A DNA stretch of 64,000 nucleotides, from assembly GCF_900103825.1 (NCBI RefSeq), contig NZ_FNIF01000007.1, positions 124,001-188,000 on the forward strand, given 5' to 3'. Positions 17,633-26,864 of the stretch are shown piece by piece (within the stretch, counting starts at the first letter, position 1; every line of letters begins with the position of its first letter). The notes beneath the pieces are model-generated. The model searched no databases. It was not told the DNA's origin and worked only from the letters and a program-made list of their open reading frames with translations. The translations under genes were made by a program, and so were the position numbers. This DNA comes from Paenibacillus sp. yr247. Lineage in GTDB: Bacteria > Bacillota > Bacilli > Paenibacillales > NBRC-103111.

Positions 17633-17678
17633 AAAAGGAGTACTCGCTGACGCGTAATCGTCGGGAGTACTCCTTTTT
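17633..17678 (+). terminator. Terminator of the iron alcohol dehydrogenase gene
   Basis: AAAAGGAGTACTC (17633-17645) pairs with GAGTACTCCTTTT (17665-17677), and a T-run closes the structure. Confidence 0.9.
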
Positions 17679-17771
17679 CACTATTATGAAACGGTGAAGA
17701 AATCATTTACAGAACCGAATTCCTATGAAATACTTAAAGGGAATATATCCCTTTCATGGAGGTTGGCACAT

Positions 17772-18155
17772 ATGAGCGAGCTTCATGTACAAAGTCCGAT
17801 TAAGAACCGAATTAGCAACGTCTTCGTTCCCGTTCGAAACATTGAGAACGCACGAGATTGGTACTGTAAGTTACTTGGTATTGCACCGGATGGCGATATC
17901 TTATTTGGTCATCTCTACGTCCTACCGATGGAAGGAACATCCCTCGTACTCGACCAAATGCCCATGTGGGGCGGCAACGAGCCCGGTGGTCCACCTACGT
18001 ATCAAACACCCGCTTTTATGTTTCAGACAGAAAACATTCAAGCTTCTTATCAATTTATGAAAGATAACAACGTGGAGCTTGTTACGGAAATTCAGAATGA
18101 ACAGTGGTTTGCTTTTAGAGACCTGGACGGTAATTTGCTTATGGTGTGTAAGTAA
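17772..18155 (+). CDS. VOC (glyoxalase/bleomycin-resistance) superfamily protein
   Basis: A 127-residue VOC-fold protein with paired beta-alpha-beta-beta-beta units: VFVPVRNIENARDWYCKLLG at the N-terminus and WFAFRDLDGNLLMVC at the C-terminus. Substrate and metal use are unknown. ATG 17772 is preferred because TGGAGGT lies 8 bases upstream; the longer in-frame start at 17694 is within the previous terminator region. A hairpin (AAAGGGA/TCCCTTT) lies just ahead of the ribosome-binding site and might affect translation. Confidence 0.82.
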   Translation: MSELHVQSPIKNRISNVFVPVRNIENARDWYCKLLGIAPDGDILFGHLYVLPMEGTSLVLDQMPMWGGNEPGGPPTYQTPAFMFQTENIQASYQFMKDNNVELVTEIQNEQWFAFRDLDGNLLMVCK

Positions 18156-18228
18156 AAGGGTAGGAATAAAATGAGCTCCAAAAAGGCTTCCTTCCCTTCC
18201 AATCTGTTGCAAGTTGAAAATTGTAAAG

Positions 18229-18258
18229 AAACCCGAGGTGCAATAGCTCCTCGGGTTT
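18229..18258. terminator. Bidirectional terminator
   Basis: AAACCCGAGG (18229-18238) pairs with CCTCGGGTTT (18249-18258) between the convergent VOC gene and the Liv binding-protein gene. Confidence 0.82.
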
Positions 18259-18267
18259 GTGTATGAT

Positions 18268-19434
18268 TTATGGATTTACTTTTGTCTTAAATACTTGTTT
18301 TCCACCTTTAAACTCGATAACAGCAGCAGATTTGACAGGATCGTGGTTTTTATCCAATGTAATGACCCCTGTTGTTAACTTCAAGTCTTTTGTAGCAGCT
18401 AAAGCATTTTTCAGCTTTTCTGCATCTGTGCTGCCTGCCCGCTTAAGTCCGTCTGCGATCAATTTCAAACCGTCATAGTACAAAACTGCCATAGCATCAG
18501 GCACTTCATTGTTATATTCTTTTTTGAATGCTGTTACGAATTGCTGTACTTCCGGTGAAGTATCATCCGCTGAATAGTGATTGGATATGAATGTGTTATT
18601 CAATGCTTCAGCACCTGCAATTTCTGCAAGCTGCGGAGCATCCCAGCCATCGCCGCCCAACAAAGGAACCTTGATGCCAAGTTCACGAGCTTGCTTAACA
18701 ATTTTACCTACTTCTTCATAATACCCTGGAATGAACACAACATCGGGATTTTTTTCTTTAATACGTGTAAGTACAGCTTTAAAGTCTGCATCTTTTTGTT
18801 GGTAGGACTCTGCTGCTACAACTTTCCCGCCACTAGCAGTGAAGGTTTCAGTAAAGAACTTGGCCAGCCCTTTCGCATAGTCGCTTGAAGCGTCTGAGTA
18901 CACAACTGCTGTCTTCGCACTCAAACTTTTCGCAGCAAAATCGGCCATCACTTTACCTTGGAAAGGATCAATAAAGCAAGCACGGAAAACCCAATCATTT
19001 ACTTTGTTGGTTCTCTCGTCGACCGTAACTTTTGGATTCGTGCCTGAGGCCGTTAGTAACGGAATTTTCTTCTCCATGGCAACAGGTACAGCTGCAAGGA
19101 CATTGGTAGACGTTACAGGTCCGACTAAAGCAACTACTTTATCATTAGAAATCAATTTCTGTGCAACGCGTGTAGATTCTTCCGGCTTCGAAGCATTATC
19201 TGCCTGAACAATTTCAATTTTCTTACCCAAAACGCCGCCCGCAGCATTAATTTCTTTTACTGCAAGATTAATCCCCTTCATAGAGGAGTTTCCGAAAGCA
19301 GCTACACCTCCAGATAACTCAAAGTTTGCGCCGATTTTAATCGTTCCGCTTGAACTTCCGGCATTGCTGCAACCTACGATAGAACTGAAAGCAAGTGTCA
19401 TGACGGCTGTTGCTGTAATCCATTTCTTTTTCAT
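18268..19434 (-). CDS. Branched-chain amino acid ABC transporter, substrate-binding lipoprotein
   Basis: A 388-residue lipoprotein with lipobox SSIVGCSNAG and a type I periplasmic-binding fold of the LivJ family (TIKIGANFELSGGVAAFG; VALVGPVTSTNVLAAVPVA). It captures Leu/Ile/Val or related amino acids outside the cell. ATG 19434 follows AAGGGG; an in-frame TTG further upstream is less likely. It is the last gene of the Liv operon, after livF, whereas binding proteins often come first. Confidence 0.93.
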   Translation of the reverse strand: MKKKWITATAVMTLAFSSIVGCSNAGSSSGTIKIGANFELSGGVAAFGNSSMKGINLAVKEINAAGGVLGKKIEIVQADNASKPEESTRVAQKLISNDKVVALVGPVTSTNVLAAVPVAMEKKIPLLTASGTNPKVTVDERTNKVNDWVFRACFIDPFQGKVMADFAAKSLSAKTAVVYSDASSDYAKGLAKFFTETFTASGGKVVAAESYQQKDADFKAVLTRIKEKNPDVVFIPGYYEEVGKIVKQARELGIKVPLLGGDGWDAPQLAEIAGAEALNNTFISNHYSADDTSPEVQQFVTAFKKEYNNEVPDAMAVLYYDGLKLIADGLKRAGSTDAEKLKNALAATKDLKLTTGVITLDKNHDPVKSAAVIEFKGGKQVFKTKVNP

Positions 19435-19497
19435 TGAAATTCCCCTTTTTCTCAAATTAACTAAAGATTTATATGTGTAAATACTTTAGTTTCACAA

Positions 19498-20202
19498 TTA
19501 ATGGCCGCCCAAATAACTCTTTTTCACTTCTTCAGATCCGGCCAGTTCCTTTGCATCTCCAGTAAGGGCAATTTTCCCTGTTTCCAACACGTATGCCCGA
19601 TGGGCGATTTTCAACGCCTGATTGGCATTCTGTTCAACAAGCAGTACCGTTGTGCCAAGGCAGTTGATTTCTTCAATAATTGCGAAAATTTCCTGTACCA
19701 ACAAAGGAGCAAGGCCCATTGAAGGTTCGTCAAGAAGCAGGAGCTTGGGACGCGCCATTAAGGCACGGCCAATGGCAAGCATTTGCTGCTCGCCTCCGGA
19801 TAACGTACCCGATTGCTGATTCCGTCGTTCAAGAAGTCGGGGAAATCGCTCATACACTTTGCCTATATCTGCTTTAATTTCTTTATCTTTTCGAATATAT
19901 GCACCGAGTTCTAAGTTCTCTTCGACGGACATATTCGCGAATACACGTCTACCTTCAGGACAATGGATTAGACCTTCCGATACGATCGACTGGGCGGAAA
20001 TCCCTGTGATCGTCTTGCCTAAGAACACGATCTCCCCATTTTTCGGCTTTAGCAGACCGGACAGCGTCTTCAACAATGTTGACTTCCCTGCACCGTTGCT
20101 TCCGATCAATGTAACGATTTCACCTTGATTTACTGTGATGCTTACATCTTTCAGGGCGTGTATAGCTCCATAATAGACATCGATGTTATTTATTTTAAGC
20201 AT
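19498..20202 (-). CDS. livF: Branched-chain amino acid ABC transporter ATPase LivF
   Basis: A 234-residue ATPase with Walker A GSNGAGKSTLL, signature LSGGEQQMLAIGRALM, Walker B LLLLDEPSMGLAP and the LivF-type sequence VEQNANQALKIAHRAYVLETG. It pairs with LivG at the LivH/LivM channel on the cytosolic face. It starts 5 bases after the livG stop, so translation is probably coupled. Confidence 0.95.
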   Translation of the reverse strand: MLKINNIDVYYGAIHALKDVSITVNQGEIVTLIGSNGAGKSTLLKTLSGLLKPKNGEIVFLGKTITGISAQSIVSEGLIHCPEGRRVFANMSVEENLELGAYIRKDKEIKADIGKVYERFPRLLERRNQQSGTLSGGEQQMLAIGRALMARPKLLLLDEPSMGLAPLLVQEIFAIIEEINCLGTTVLLVEQNANQALKIAHRAYVLETGKIALTGDAKELAGSEEVKKSYLGGH

Positions 20203-20207
20203 TCGCT

Positions 20208-20984
20208 TTACGCCTCCTGACCCAAGTAAGCTTCTATCACTTTGGGGTTTTTCTTAATCTCGCTTGGTGCTCCCTCTGCAATTAGCTTTCCGCGATCCAA
20301 TACGTAAATTCGTTCACACACGCCCATAACCAAAGGCATATCGTGCTCAATTAATACAATCGTAAGATCAAATTCACGCCGTATCCAATGGATCAAATTC
20401 ATTAAATCTTGCGTTTCTTGCGGGTTCATACCGGCAGCTGGCTCATCCAGCAAAAGCAGCTTCGGACGTGCGGCAAGCGCCCTTGCGATTTCGAGTCGGC
20501 GCTGTTCGCCGTATGGCAAGTTTTTGGCAAGTTCATCTTTTTTTTCTTGCAGCTTGAATATCGAAAGAAACTCCAACGCTTTTTCAGTCATCTCTTTCTC
20601 GCTAGCAAAATGCTTCGGCAACCGCAATATAGATGAAAATATGGAATGCTTGGCGTGCTGATGGTACGCAATTTTCACATTTTCTATGACCGAAAGTTCG
20701 CTAAAGAGACGGATGTTCTGGAACGTTCTAGCGGCACCTTTTTGAGTAATCTGATAAGGTTTCAATCCGCCAATTGACTCGTCATTCAAAATTATTTTGC
20801 CTTGCGAAGGCTCGTATACGCCTGTCAGCAAGTTGAACAAAGTCGTTTTTCCCGCTCCGTTAGGACCTATCAAGCCAATAAGCTCACCTTGCCCAACCTG
20901 TATGTTCACATCAGAAACTGCCTTTAAACCCCCGAAGGAACGGCTAACATTCTGAACATTAAGCAGAAGATTATTTTGTTCCAC
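20208..20984 (-). CDS. livG: Branched-chain amino acid ABC transporter ATPase LivG
   Basis: A 258-residue ATPase with Walker A GPNGAGKTTLFNLLTG, LivG-type AARTFQNIRLF, a signature reduced to LPYGEQRRLEIARAL, and Walker B LLLLDEPAAGMNP. The likely start is GTG 20984, 9 bases after AAGGAGG; GTG 20993 directly abuts that tract. It overlaps the 3' end of livM by 14 bases. Confidence 0.94.
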   Translation of the reverse strand: MEQNNLLLNVQNVSRSFGGLKAVSDVNIQVGQGELIGLIGPNGAGKTTLFNLLTGVYEPSQGKIILNDESIGGLKPYQITQKGAARTFQNIRLFSELSVIENVKIAYHQHAKHSIFSSILRLPKHFASEKEMTEKALEFLSIFKLQEKKDELAKNLPYGEQRRLEIARALAARPKLLLLDEPAAGMNPQETQDLMNLIHWIRREFDLTIVLIEHDMPLVMGVCERIYVLDRGKLIAEGAPSEIKKNPKVIEAYLGQEA

Positions 20985-21924
20985 GCTGCTCACCCTCCTT
21001 CTTCTTATTCAAGAAGTTGAATGAAAACTCTTTCGTTCCTAGGAGTCCTTTTGGACGGAAAATCATCATGCCAATCAAAATGATCGAATAGATCATCATT
21101 CTTAATTCAGGGAAATCCTGCAGGAACGTAAATAACAAAGTGAGTACGATAGCCCCTACGATAGCACCAGATGTACTTCCGAGACCTCCGAGTACAACGA
21201 TGACCAATATTTCGAATGACTTCATGAAGTTAAAGCTGTTAGGACTAATGACATAAAACTTATGAGCGATCATGCCCCCGGCTATACCGGCAAAAAAAGC
21301 GCCGATTGCAAACGCAATTACTTTGTACTTCGTCGTATTGATTCCCATAGCTTCCGCCGCGATCTCGTTCTCGCGTATCGATATTACAGCGCGTCCATGG
21401 GTGGAGTTAATAAAGTTATTGATCACTACAACCGTAAATAGTGTAAAAATAAACGTCCATGTCCAAGTCGTTAACGCAGGAATTCCACTTAGACCGGATG
21501 CACCGCCAACATAGTCCGTATTTAACAAGACGATACGGATAATCTCACCAAAACCCAATGTTGCTATAGCCAGGTAGTCGCCTTTTAGCCGCAGCGTCGG
21601 TATACCGATCATAAGCCCGAATACGGCTGCGATCAGTCCTCCTACAAGGAGAGCGAGCGGGAACGGAAATTGAAAGTCCAACGTGAGAATCGCTGAAACA
21701 TAGGCGCCTACCGCCATAAACCCAGCATGCCCTAATGAAAATTGACCTGCAAAACCGTTAATCAAGTTCAAAGACACGCCCAAAACAATGTTGATACAGA
21801 TCAGGATGAGCGTAGATTCCGCAACGTCATTCATTATACCTCTAGTCAGCAGTATCTGAAACAGGCCATAAATGACAACGCTTACCCCGATCCCATACCA
21901 AAAATTTTTATTTTGAAACCTCAT
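20971..21924 (-). CDS. livM: Branched-chain amino acid ABC transporter permease LivM
   Basis: A 317-residue permease with about 9-10 membrane helices and family landmarks LNLINGFAGQFSLGHAGFMAVGAY and RLKGDYLAIATLGFGEIIRI. It forms the transmembrane channel with LivH. Located between livH and livG in the same operon. Confidence 0.94.
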   Translation of the reverse strand: MRFQNKNFWYGIGVSVVIYGLFQILLTRGIMNDVAESTLILICINIVLGVSLNLINGFAGQFSLGHAGFMAVGAYVSAILTLDFQFPFPLALLVGGLIAAVFGLMIGIPTLRLKGDYLAIATLGFGEIIRIVLLNTDYVGGASGLSGIPALTTWTWTFIFTLFTVVVINNFINSTHGRAVISIRENEIAAEAMGINTTKYKVIAFAIGAFFAGIAGGMIAHKFYVISPNSFNFMKSFEILVIVVLGGLGSTSGAIVGAIVLTLLFTFLQDFPELRMMIYSIILIGMMIFRPKGLLGTKEFSFNFLNKKKEGEQRGTK

Positions 21925-21937
21925 ATTTTATTAACAC

Positions 21938-22837
21938 CTACACTTTCTCTCTGCTATTTTTGCCAAATAATCCTGAAGGTTTGAAGAGCAGAATGAGAAT
22001 AAGCACAGCAAAGGCAACACCATCGCGCCATAAAGAAAAACCAATGGATGTAACCCCTGTCTCAATGACTCCAAGCAGAAGTCCGCCAACAAGCGCACCT
22101 GGAATGCTTCCAATTCCGCCAAAGACAGCAGCGATGAATGCTTTTAAACCTGGAAGAATCCCCATTAGCGGATCAATAGAACTATAAGTCATTCCAAATA
22201 TTACCCCAGCTGCAGCCGCTAAAGAGGAACCGATGGCGAACGTAATAGAAATCGTCGTGTTAACATTAATCCCCATAAGACGTGCGGCGTCCATATCATA
22301 CGATACGGCACGCATAGCTTTCCCGATCTTTGTACGGTGAACGATATATTGTAAAACTATCATTAAAATAATTGTCATCAGCAGAATCATAATTTGATGG
22401 GAATCAATCTGAATGCCCATTACGTCATACTGCTGCTTAGGAAGGATTTCAGGAAATGCTTTAGCTTGAGGCCCTAGAAAGAATATTCCGCCATTTTCAA
22501 GCAAAAAAGACACACCTACTGCTGTAATCAACACAGCTATCCTAGAAACATTTCGTAAAGGCTTGTACGCTAATCGTTCAATAGCAACCCCAAGAAGTGC
22601 GCTGAGCAGCATGGATACGAATAAAGAGAGGAGGAAGACCCAAATCGGAGAAACACCTTGAGCGATCAATACATGGGCCGTACCCAATCCAATGAAGGAA
22701 CCGACCATAAATACATCGCCATGTGCAAAGTTAATAAGCTTAATAATTCCGTAAACCATTGTATACCCAAGCGCAATTAGCGCGTAAATACTTCCAACGG
22801 AAATTCCATTAATGACTTGTTGGATGATGTAATCCAT
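21938..22837 (-). CDS. livH: Branched-chain amino acid ABC transporter permease LivH
   Basis: A 299-residue permease with about 8 membrane helices, beginning QQVINGISVGSIYALIALGY and containing INFAHGDVFMVGSF, both typical of LivH. First gene of the five-gene Liv operon (livH-livM-livG-livF-binding protein). The 288 bases upstream (22838-23125) are AT-rich with repeated TTGCAAAT(C/T)T-like words; I could not assign a specific operator there. Confidence 0.94.
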   Translation of the reverse strand: MDYIIQQVINGISVGSIYALIALGYTMVYGIIKLINFAHGDVFMVGSFIGLGTAHVLIAQGVSPIWVFLLSLFVSMLLSALLGVAIERLAYKPLRNVSRIAVLITAVGVSFLLENGGIFFLGPQAKAFPEILPKQQYDVMGIQIDSHQIMILLMTIILMIVLQYIVHRTKIGKAMRAVSYDMDAARLMGINVNTTISITFAIGSSLAAAAGVIFGMTYSSIDPLMGILPGLKAFIAAVFGGIGSIPGALVGGLLLGVIETGVTSIGFSLWRDGVAFAVLILILLFKPSGLFGKNSREKV

Positions 22838-23125
22838 AAAAAATTTCGCACCTCTTCTCGTTGTATTGTAACCGCATTCAATTATTAAAGTATTGAGCGC
22901 AAAAACACTAATTTCTTTGATTATTTAAAAGATTGCAAATCTATTAATCAGTATATTATCATACATCGGTCAATTATGTAATATCCTTTTGCAAAAATTG
23001 TTGCAAATCTTGTCAGAAAACCTATCATACATTTGACAATGAATATCACACTAAATTAATACAGGTCTTCACACTTGGCGTAATTCGTTCTGAATACTTA
23101 AAGCGGCGAGGATCATACTATATCC

Positions 23126-23437
23126 ATGACAAAACTAACTTTTACAGCCGATCAATTGGTCAGTTCCACCATCGCTTCTAAAAAATTTGGTGAGCTGCGT
23201 AAGAAAGCCAAGGATCTCCCACAGTTTATAACAGAGAATGGTGCCGTCGATACGGTTTTAGTTGGGTATCCTTACTTCGAGCAAATGTTTGAACGTCTGA
23301 CTGAGCTGGAGGAAAAAGAGGAGGAACGCATTCTGAATGAACGTATCGATCGCATCAATCAAGAACCGAACACCATTTTAATTTGGAAGGAAATCCGCAG
23401 AGAACCACATGAAGGAGCGATTGGATATTCATTTTGA
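23126..23437 (+). CDS. Phd/YefM-like antitoxin
   Basis: A 103-residue protein with the Phd/YefM pattern SSTIASKKFGELRKKAKDLPQF near the N-terminus, expected to bind operator DNA as a dimer, and an acidic, charged C-terminal tail that would wrap the toxin. It precedes and overlaps a RelE-like gene by 29 bases, the usual antitoxin-first order. A TTGACA at 23035-23040 may be the -35 box of its promoter. Role: neutralises the toxin and probably autorepresses the pair. Confidence 0.78.
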   Translation: MTKLTFTADQLVSSTIASKKFGELRKKAKDLPQFITENGAVDTVLVGYPYFEQMFERLTELEEKEEERILNERIDRINQEPNTILIWKEIRREPHEGAIGYSF

Positions 23438-23780
23438 TGCAGATGCAGCTAAGGAGTATGGGCAGTTAGATATTTCCATATTAGATGAAGTCAATAAAGC
23501 AATCGATGAATTGAGTTACCGGGCGGATGAGGTCAGTAAAGAGCTTAACCTTCATTCAAATCCGAAACTTGCGAATTGTAAAGAAGTTATCCTGAACGAA
23601 GCCGGAATCCGGATTGTTTTTAGGATTACCAATGATATCGTAGAAATTTTGCGTGTGGTTCCTGTTTCAATAATGGAAGCAGTTAACCCTAATCCTAAGG
23701 TTTTAAGCCATTTTCCAGGCAACCAACGAAATGAATTCATTTTAGCCATACAAAAATGGAAACAAGAATACGAGCAATAA
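23409..23780 (+). CDS. RelE/ParE-superfamily toxin-like protein
   Basis: A 123-residue protein following the antitoxin, with the RelE/ParE fold pattern: a helical N-terminus, then strand ANCKEVILNEAGIRIVFRI and strand IVEILRVVPV. Likely a ribosome-dependent or gyrase-targeting toxin of a type II system. ATG 23409 lies inside the antitoxin gene, a coupled arrangement. The C-terminal extension of about 30 residues is longer than in minimal RelE proteins. Confidence 0.75.
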   Translation: MKERLDIHFDADAAKEYGQLDISILDEVNKAIDELSYRADEVSKELNLHSNPKLANCKEVILNEAGIRIVFRITNDIVEILRVVPVSIMEAVNPNPKVLSHFPGNQRNEFILAIQKWKQEYEQ

Positions 23781-23793
23781 GAACATATTTTTG

Positions 23794-24168
23794 TTAACAC
23801 CATTCAAGAAATTCAAGGCGATTGCCGAACGGATCATTCAAATAGAATCGTTTTACTCCTTCCTCGACTCGTGCATCATCATGAATGACTGGTAGGTTAT
23901 TACTCTCCAAATAGTTTCTCAACTCATCTAAATGATGTACATGAAATGCTGGATGTGCTTTTGTAGCTGGAATAAAATCCTTTTGAACACCGATATGAAC
24001 CTGATGAGTACCGCATTTAAACCAAACACCGCCGCGTTTTCTTAAGTTTTCAGGTTTCGGGATTTCTGTCCAGCCTAATAATTCTGAAAAAAATGTTCTT
24101 GCCTCATCTTCACAATTTTCAGGAGCCGCTAATTGAATATGGTCAATCCCCACAAATGAAAAATTCAT
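23794..24168 (-). CDS. VOC superfamily (glyoxalase-like) protein
   Basis: A 124-residue VOC-fold protein (VGIDHIQLAAPENCEDEAR at the N-terminus; RFYLNDPFGNRLEFLEW at the C-terminus). H-to-E metal ligand positions appear kept (IDHIQ; HQVHIG; FHVHH; RLEFLE), so it may bind a divalent metal. Start ATG 24168 follows GGAGGG by about 7 bases. Substrate unknown. Convergent with the toxin gene. Confidence 0.82.
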   Translation of the reverse strand: MNFSFVGIDHIQLAAPENCEDEARTFFSELLGWTEIPKPENLRKRGGVWFKCGTHQVHIGVQKDFIPATKAHPAFHVHHLDELRNYLESNNLPVIHDDARVEEGVKRFYLNDPFGNRLEFLEWC

Positions 24169-24283
24169 ACATAACCCTCCAAACATAATTTCATATAGTG
24201 AAACTTAGTTTCATTAATTTTATCAATTGTATCCTATAAATTCCACTATTTTTTGCGTATTAATAACCAACAAACCCTTGTCT

Positions 24284-26644
24284 CTATCCACTTGTATGCC
24301 AGTTTGGCAGCACCGTGTAGCCACGCCACTCCTCCGGCAGCAATCGCTGATACAGCGGCTGCAGGTAGCGGTCGTCGATGAGCAGCAGCACGCCGCGATC
24401 CGTTTCGGAGCGGATCAAGCGGCCTCCGGCCTGCTGTACTTTGTTCATGCCGGGGAAGACGTAGGCATATTCGTAGCCGTTTTTACCGGCGCCATCCATG
24501 TACGCCTTGATCAGATTGCGTTCCGGCCCCAGCTGCGGCAAGCCAACACCGATTACAGCCACACCTGTCAGTCGGTCTCCCACCAAATCGATGCCCTCTG
24601 AGAAGATGCCTCCCATGACAGCGAAGCCCACAAGCGTCTTCTCCGTACCTGCTTGAAACTCCTCCAAAAAGTGCTCACGCTCCTCCTCAGACATCTGAGT
24701 CTGTTGAACGAGAACTCGCAGCTTGCTTCCCGCTTCCTCTGGCCGCTCACCTTCATTCTCACCCTGTTCACCAACGAGGTCGGTGAAAGCCTCATAAATA
24801 CTGCTCATATACGCATACGAAGGGAAAAATACCAAATAATTACCTGAGTGCTCCGCTACCAGCTTATACAACGAACGGGCAATCGGCTCTCGGCTGCGCT
24901 CTCGATCCTGATAGCGTGTCGACAACGGCTGCACGAAGACCTCCAGCTGCTCTTTGGAAAAAGGAGACGGCACCGTCACAGAGTAGTCATCTTCCCCAGC
25001 CCCTAGCCCGTCCATGAAGTAGGACAATGGCGAAAGCGTCGCAGAGAAAAACACATGCGACCGGTACCCTTTCCCCATCTGCCTGAGCAGATGAGAGGGA
25101 TCAAGGCAGAACAACTTCACGTTGACCTCATTCCTGTCACACTCGGTGAACGTCACATACCGCTCATCGTACAGCTTGGCTATGCGCACAAAATTTTGCG
25201 CGCCAAAGTAAGCCTCCAGCAGCAGCGGGCTTGCTGGGCTTCCGTCATTTGTGACCAGCACTTTTTCCGCTCCTGCAATAAACACCTCCAACAGTGCAAG
25301 CAGTGGTTCCGGCAGTTCTGGCTCCACCAACATCTTACGATCCCCTATCTGTTTGCGAAGCGCAATAAAATAGTTGTTTATAGCCTTTGCCGCATCATGC
25401 AGATCAGCTCGAACACCTTTAAATTCACGCTGCAGCGCAAGGAAATCGGATTTAATTAAAGCGCTAGAATACATCTCCCTCGCACGATCAACGAGATTAT
25501 GCGCCTCATCTACAAGCAGGGCTGTTTGCCGCTTCTGTTCTTCGAACAGTCTTTTCAAGTTCACACGAGGATCGAAAATATAATTGTAATCGCAAATGAC
25601 AGCATCGGCTGCATAAGCGACATCAAGTGAAAACTCAAATGGACACACCCGATGCTTGTGCGCATACGACTCGATAACAGGGCGTGTTATGATGGTCTCC
25701 TGTCTCAGCAGATCGAGTACCGCCTCGTTAATACGGTCATAGTAGCCATCAGCAAACTCACAATGCTCCTTCGAGCACCGTACTTCCTCCTTAAAACACA
25801 CCTTCTCCTTCGCCGTAATCGTGACGACGTGCAGCTGAAGACCACTGGCCTGCAGAAGCAAATAGGCTTCCTCCGCGGCCGTTCGGGTAATCGTCTTCGC
25901 CGTCAGATAAAAAATCCGCTGCAAAAGCCCCTCCCCGATCGCTTTGACGGATGGAAAAAGGGTCGACATCGTCTTCCCGATGCCTGTTGGGGCTTTGGCG
26001 AACAGCTTACGCCCTTCGTTTATTGTTTTGTATACCGCACTGGCAAGCTTACGCTGTCCTTCACGGTAATTTGGGAACGGAAAGAGCAGCTCCTTGATGC
26101 TCTGATTCCTGCGCTGTTCATGATCATGTCTCGCCTGTGCATAAGGAAAATACGCCTGCACCACGTCGTGCACGAACTGCTCAAGCTCGTCCATTGATGC
26201 TTCCACAACAAAACGCCGGGTATTTTCTGTTTCAACCTGCATATACGTGAGTTGAATACGTATACGGCTCAGCCCTCGGTCTTTGGCCACCATATAGGCA
26301 TAGCACTTCGCTTGCGCCCAATGAACCGGATAGGAATCCTCCTCAATTAGGCCAATGTCGGATGAGGTTGATTTAATTTCATCCACCGTAACCGTCACGC
26401 CATCTGCATCAAGTAAAAGACCATCACAACGTCCATCAATGACAAATAAAAGCTCTTCATACTCAATATCAGCCGAAACATACACCTCATGCTGATCCGA
26501 CTCACCGTATTGCTTCTGCAATTTTTGATGCGCTTTGGTCCCTTCCGTCAGCGCACGACTTGTCCGAAAACCAGACTCTATACTCCCGCTGCGATACACA
26601 TATTCCACCAGAGAGCGCACGGAAATGTTGACGATATCGGCCAT
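24284..26644 (-). CDS. Cas4-like nuclease domain fused to Rad3/XPD-family helicase
   Basis: A 786-residue protein. Residues about 1-175 hold a PD-(D/E)xK nuclease pattern: D70 in FVIDGRCDG, E89-I-K91 in TVDEIKST and a RecB/Cas4-type QxxxY (Q111-Y115). The helicase follows: Walker A KAPTGIGKT near 230, four cysteines (VCFKEEVRCSKEHC and RVCPF) matching an XPD-type Fe-S cluster, DEAH box LLVDEAHNLVDRA and C-terminal motif VI-like QAGGRLIRSETDRG. Likely a structure-specific DNA helicase-nuclease in repair. Monocistronic, with GGAG before ATG 26644. Confidence 0.88.
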   Translation of the reverse strand: MADIVNISVRSLVEYVYRSGSIESGFRTSRALTEGTKAHQKLQKQYGESDQHEVYVSADIEYEELLFVIDGRCDGLLLDADGVTVTVDEIKSTSSDIGLIEEDSYPVHWAQAKCYAYMVAKDRGLSRIRIQLTYMQVETENTRRFVVEASMDELEQFVHDVVQAYFPYAQARHDHEQRRNQSIKELLFPFPNYREGQRKLASAVYKTINEGRKLFAKAPTGIGKTMSTLFPSVKAIGEGLLQRIFYLTAKTITRTAAEEAYLLLQASGLQLHVVTITAKEKVCFKEEVRCSKEHCEFADGYYDRINEAVLDLLRQETIITRPVIESYAHKHRVCPFEFSLDVAYAADAVICDYNYIFDPRVNLKRLFEEQKRQTALLVDEAHNLVDRAREMYSSALIKSDFLALQREFKGVRADLHDAAKAINNYFIALRKQIGDRKMLVEPELPEPLLALLEVFIAGAEKVLVTNDGSPASPLLLEAYFGAQNFVRIAKLYDERYVTFTECDRNEVNVKLFCLDPSHLLRQMGKGYRSHVFFSATLSPLSYFMDGLGAGEDDYSVTVPSPFSKEQLEVFVQPLSTRYQDRERSREPIARSLYKLVAEHSGNYLVFFPSYAYMSSIYEAFTDLVGEQGENEGERPEEAGSKLRVLVQQTQMSEEEREHFLEEFQAGTEKTLVGFAVMGGIFSEGIDLVGDRLTGVAVIGVGLPQLGPERNLIKAYMDGAGKNGYEYAYVFPGMNKVQQAGGRLIRSETDRGVLLLIDDRYLQPLYQRLLPEEWRGYTVLPNWHTSG

Positions 26645-26805
26645 CCTTTTTCTCCGTCCTAGAACATTTGTTCTTTATTGTAGCATGTACGAATACGTAA
26701 TAGCTACTTAATGCGGTCATTTTTTACCATATAGACTCGTGATAGGGCCTCCTACATGTTCTTTTTCAGTAAGTTCTTTCTTAAACTGCTGCACACAAAT
26801 AGATC

Positions 26806-26856
26806 AAAAAAAGGACACCAAACTCTCTGCAGCTGCAGAGGGCCGGTGTCTTTTTC
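26806..26856. terminator. Terminator downstream of the M23 peptidase gene
   Basis: AAAAAGGACACC (26808-26819) pairs with GGTGTCTTTTT (26845-26855) with one G-T wobble. An inner palindrome CTCTGCAGCTGCAGAG strengthens it. A-run on one side and T-run on the other make it usable in both directions. Confidence 0.8.
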
Positions 26857-26864
26857 AAACATAT

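Noticed and set aside
23126..23780. Toxin-antitoxin pair as part of a mobile island
   Set aside because: No integrase, transposase or direct repeats were seen nearby; ordinary chromosomal genes flank it.
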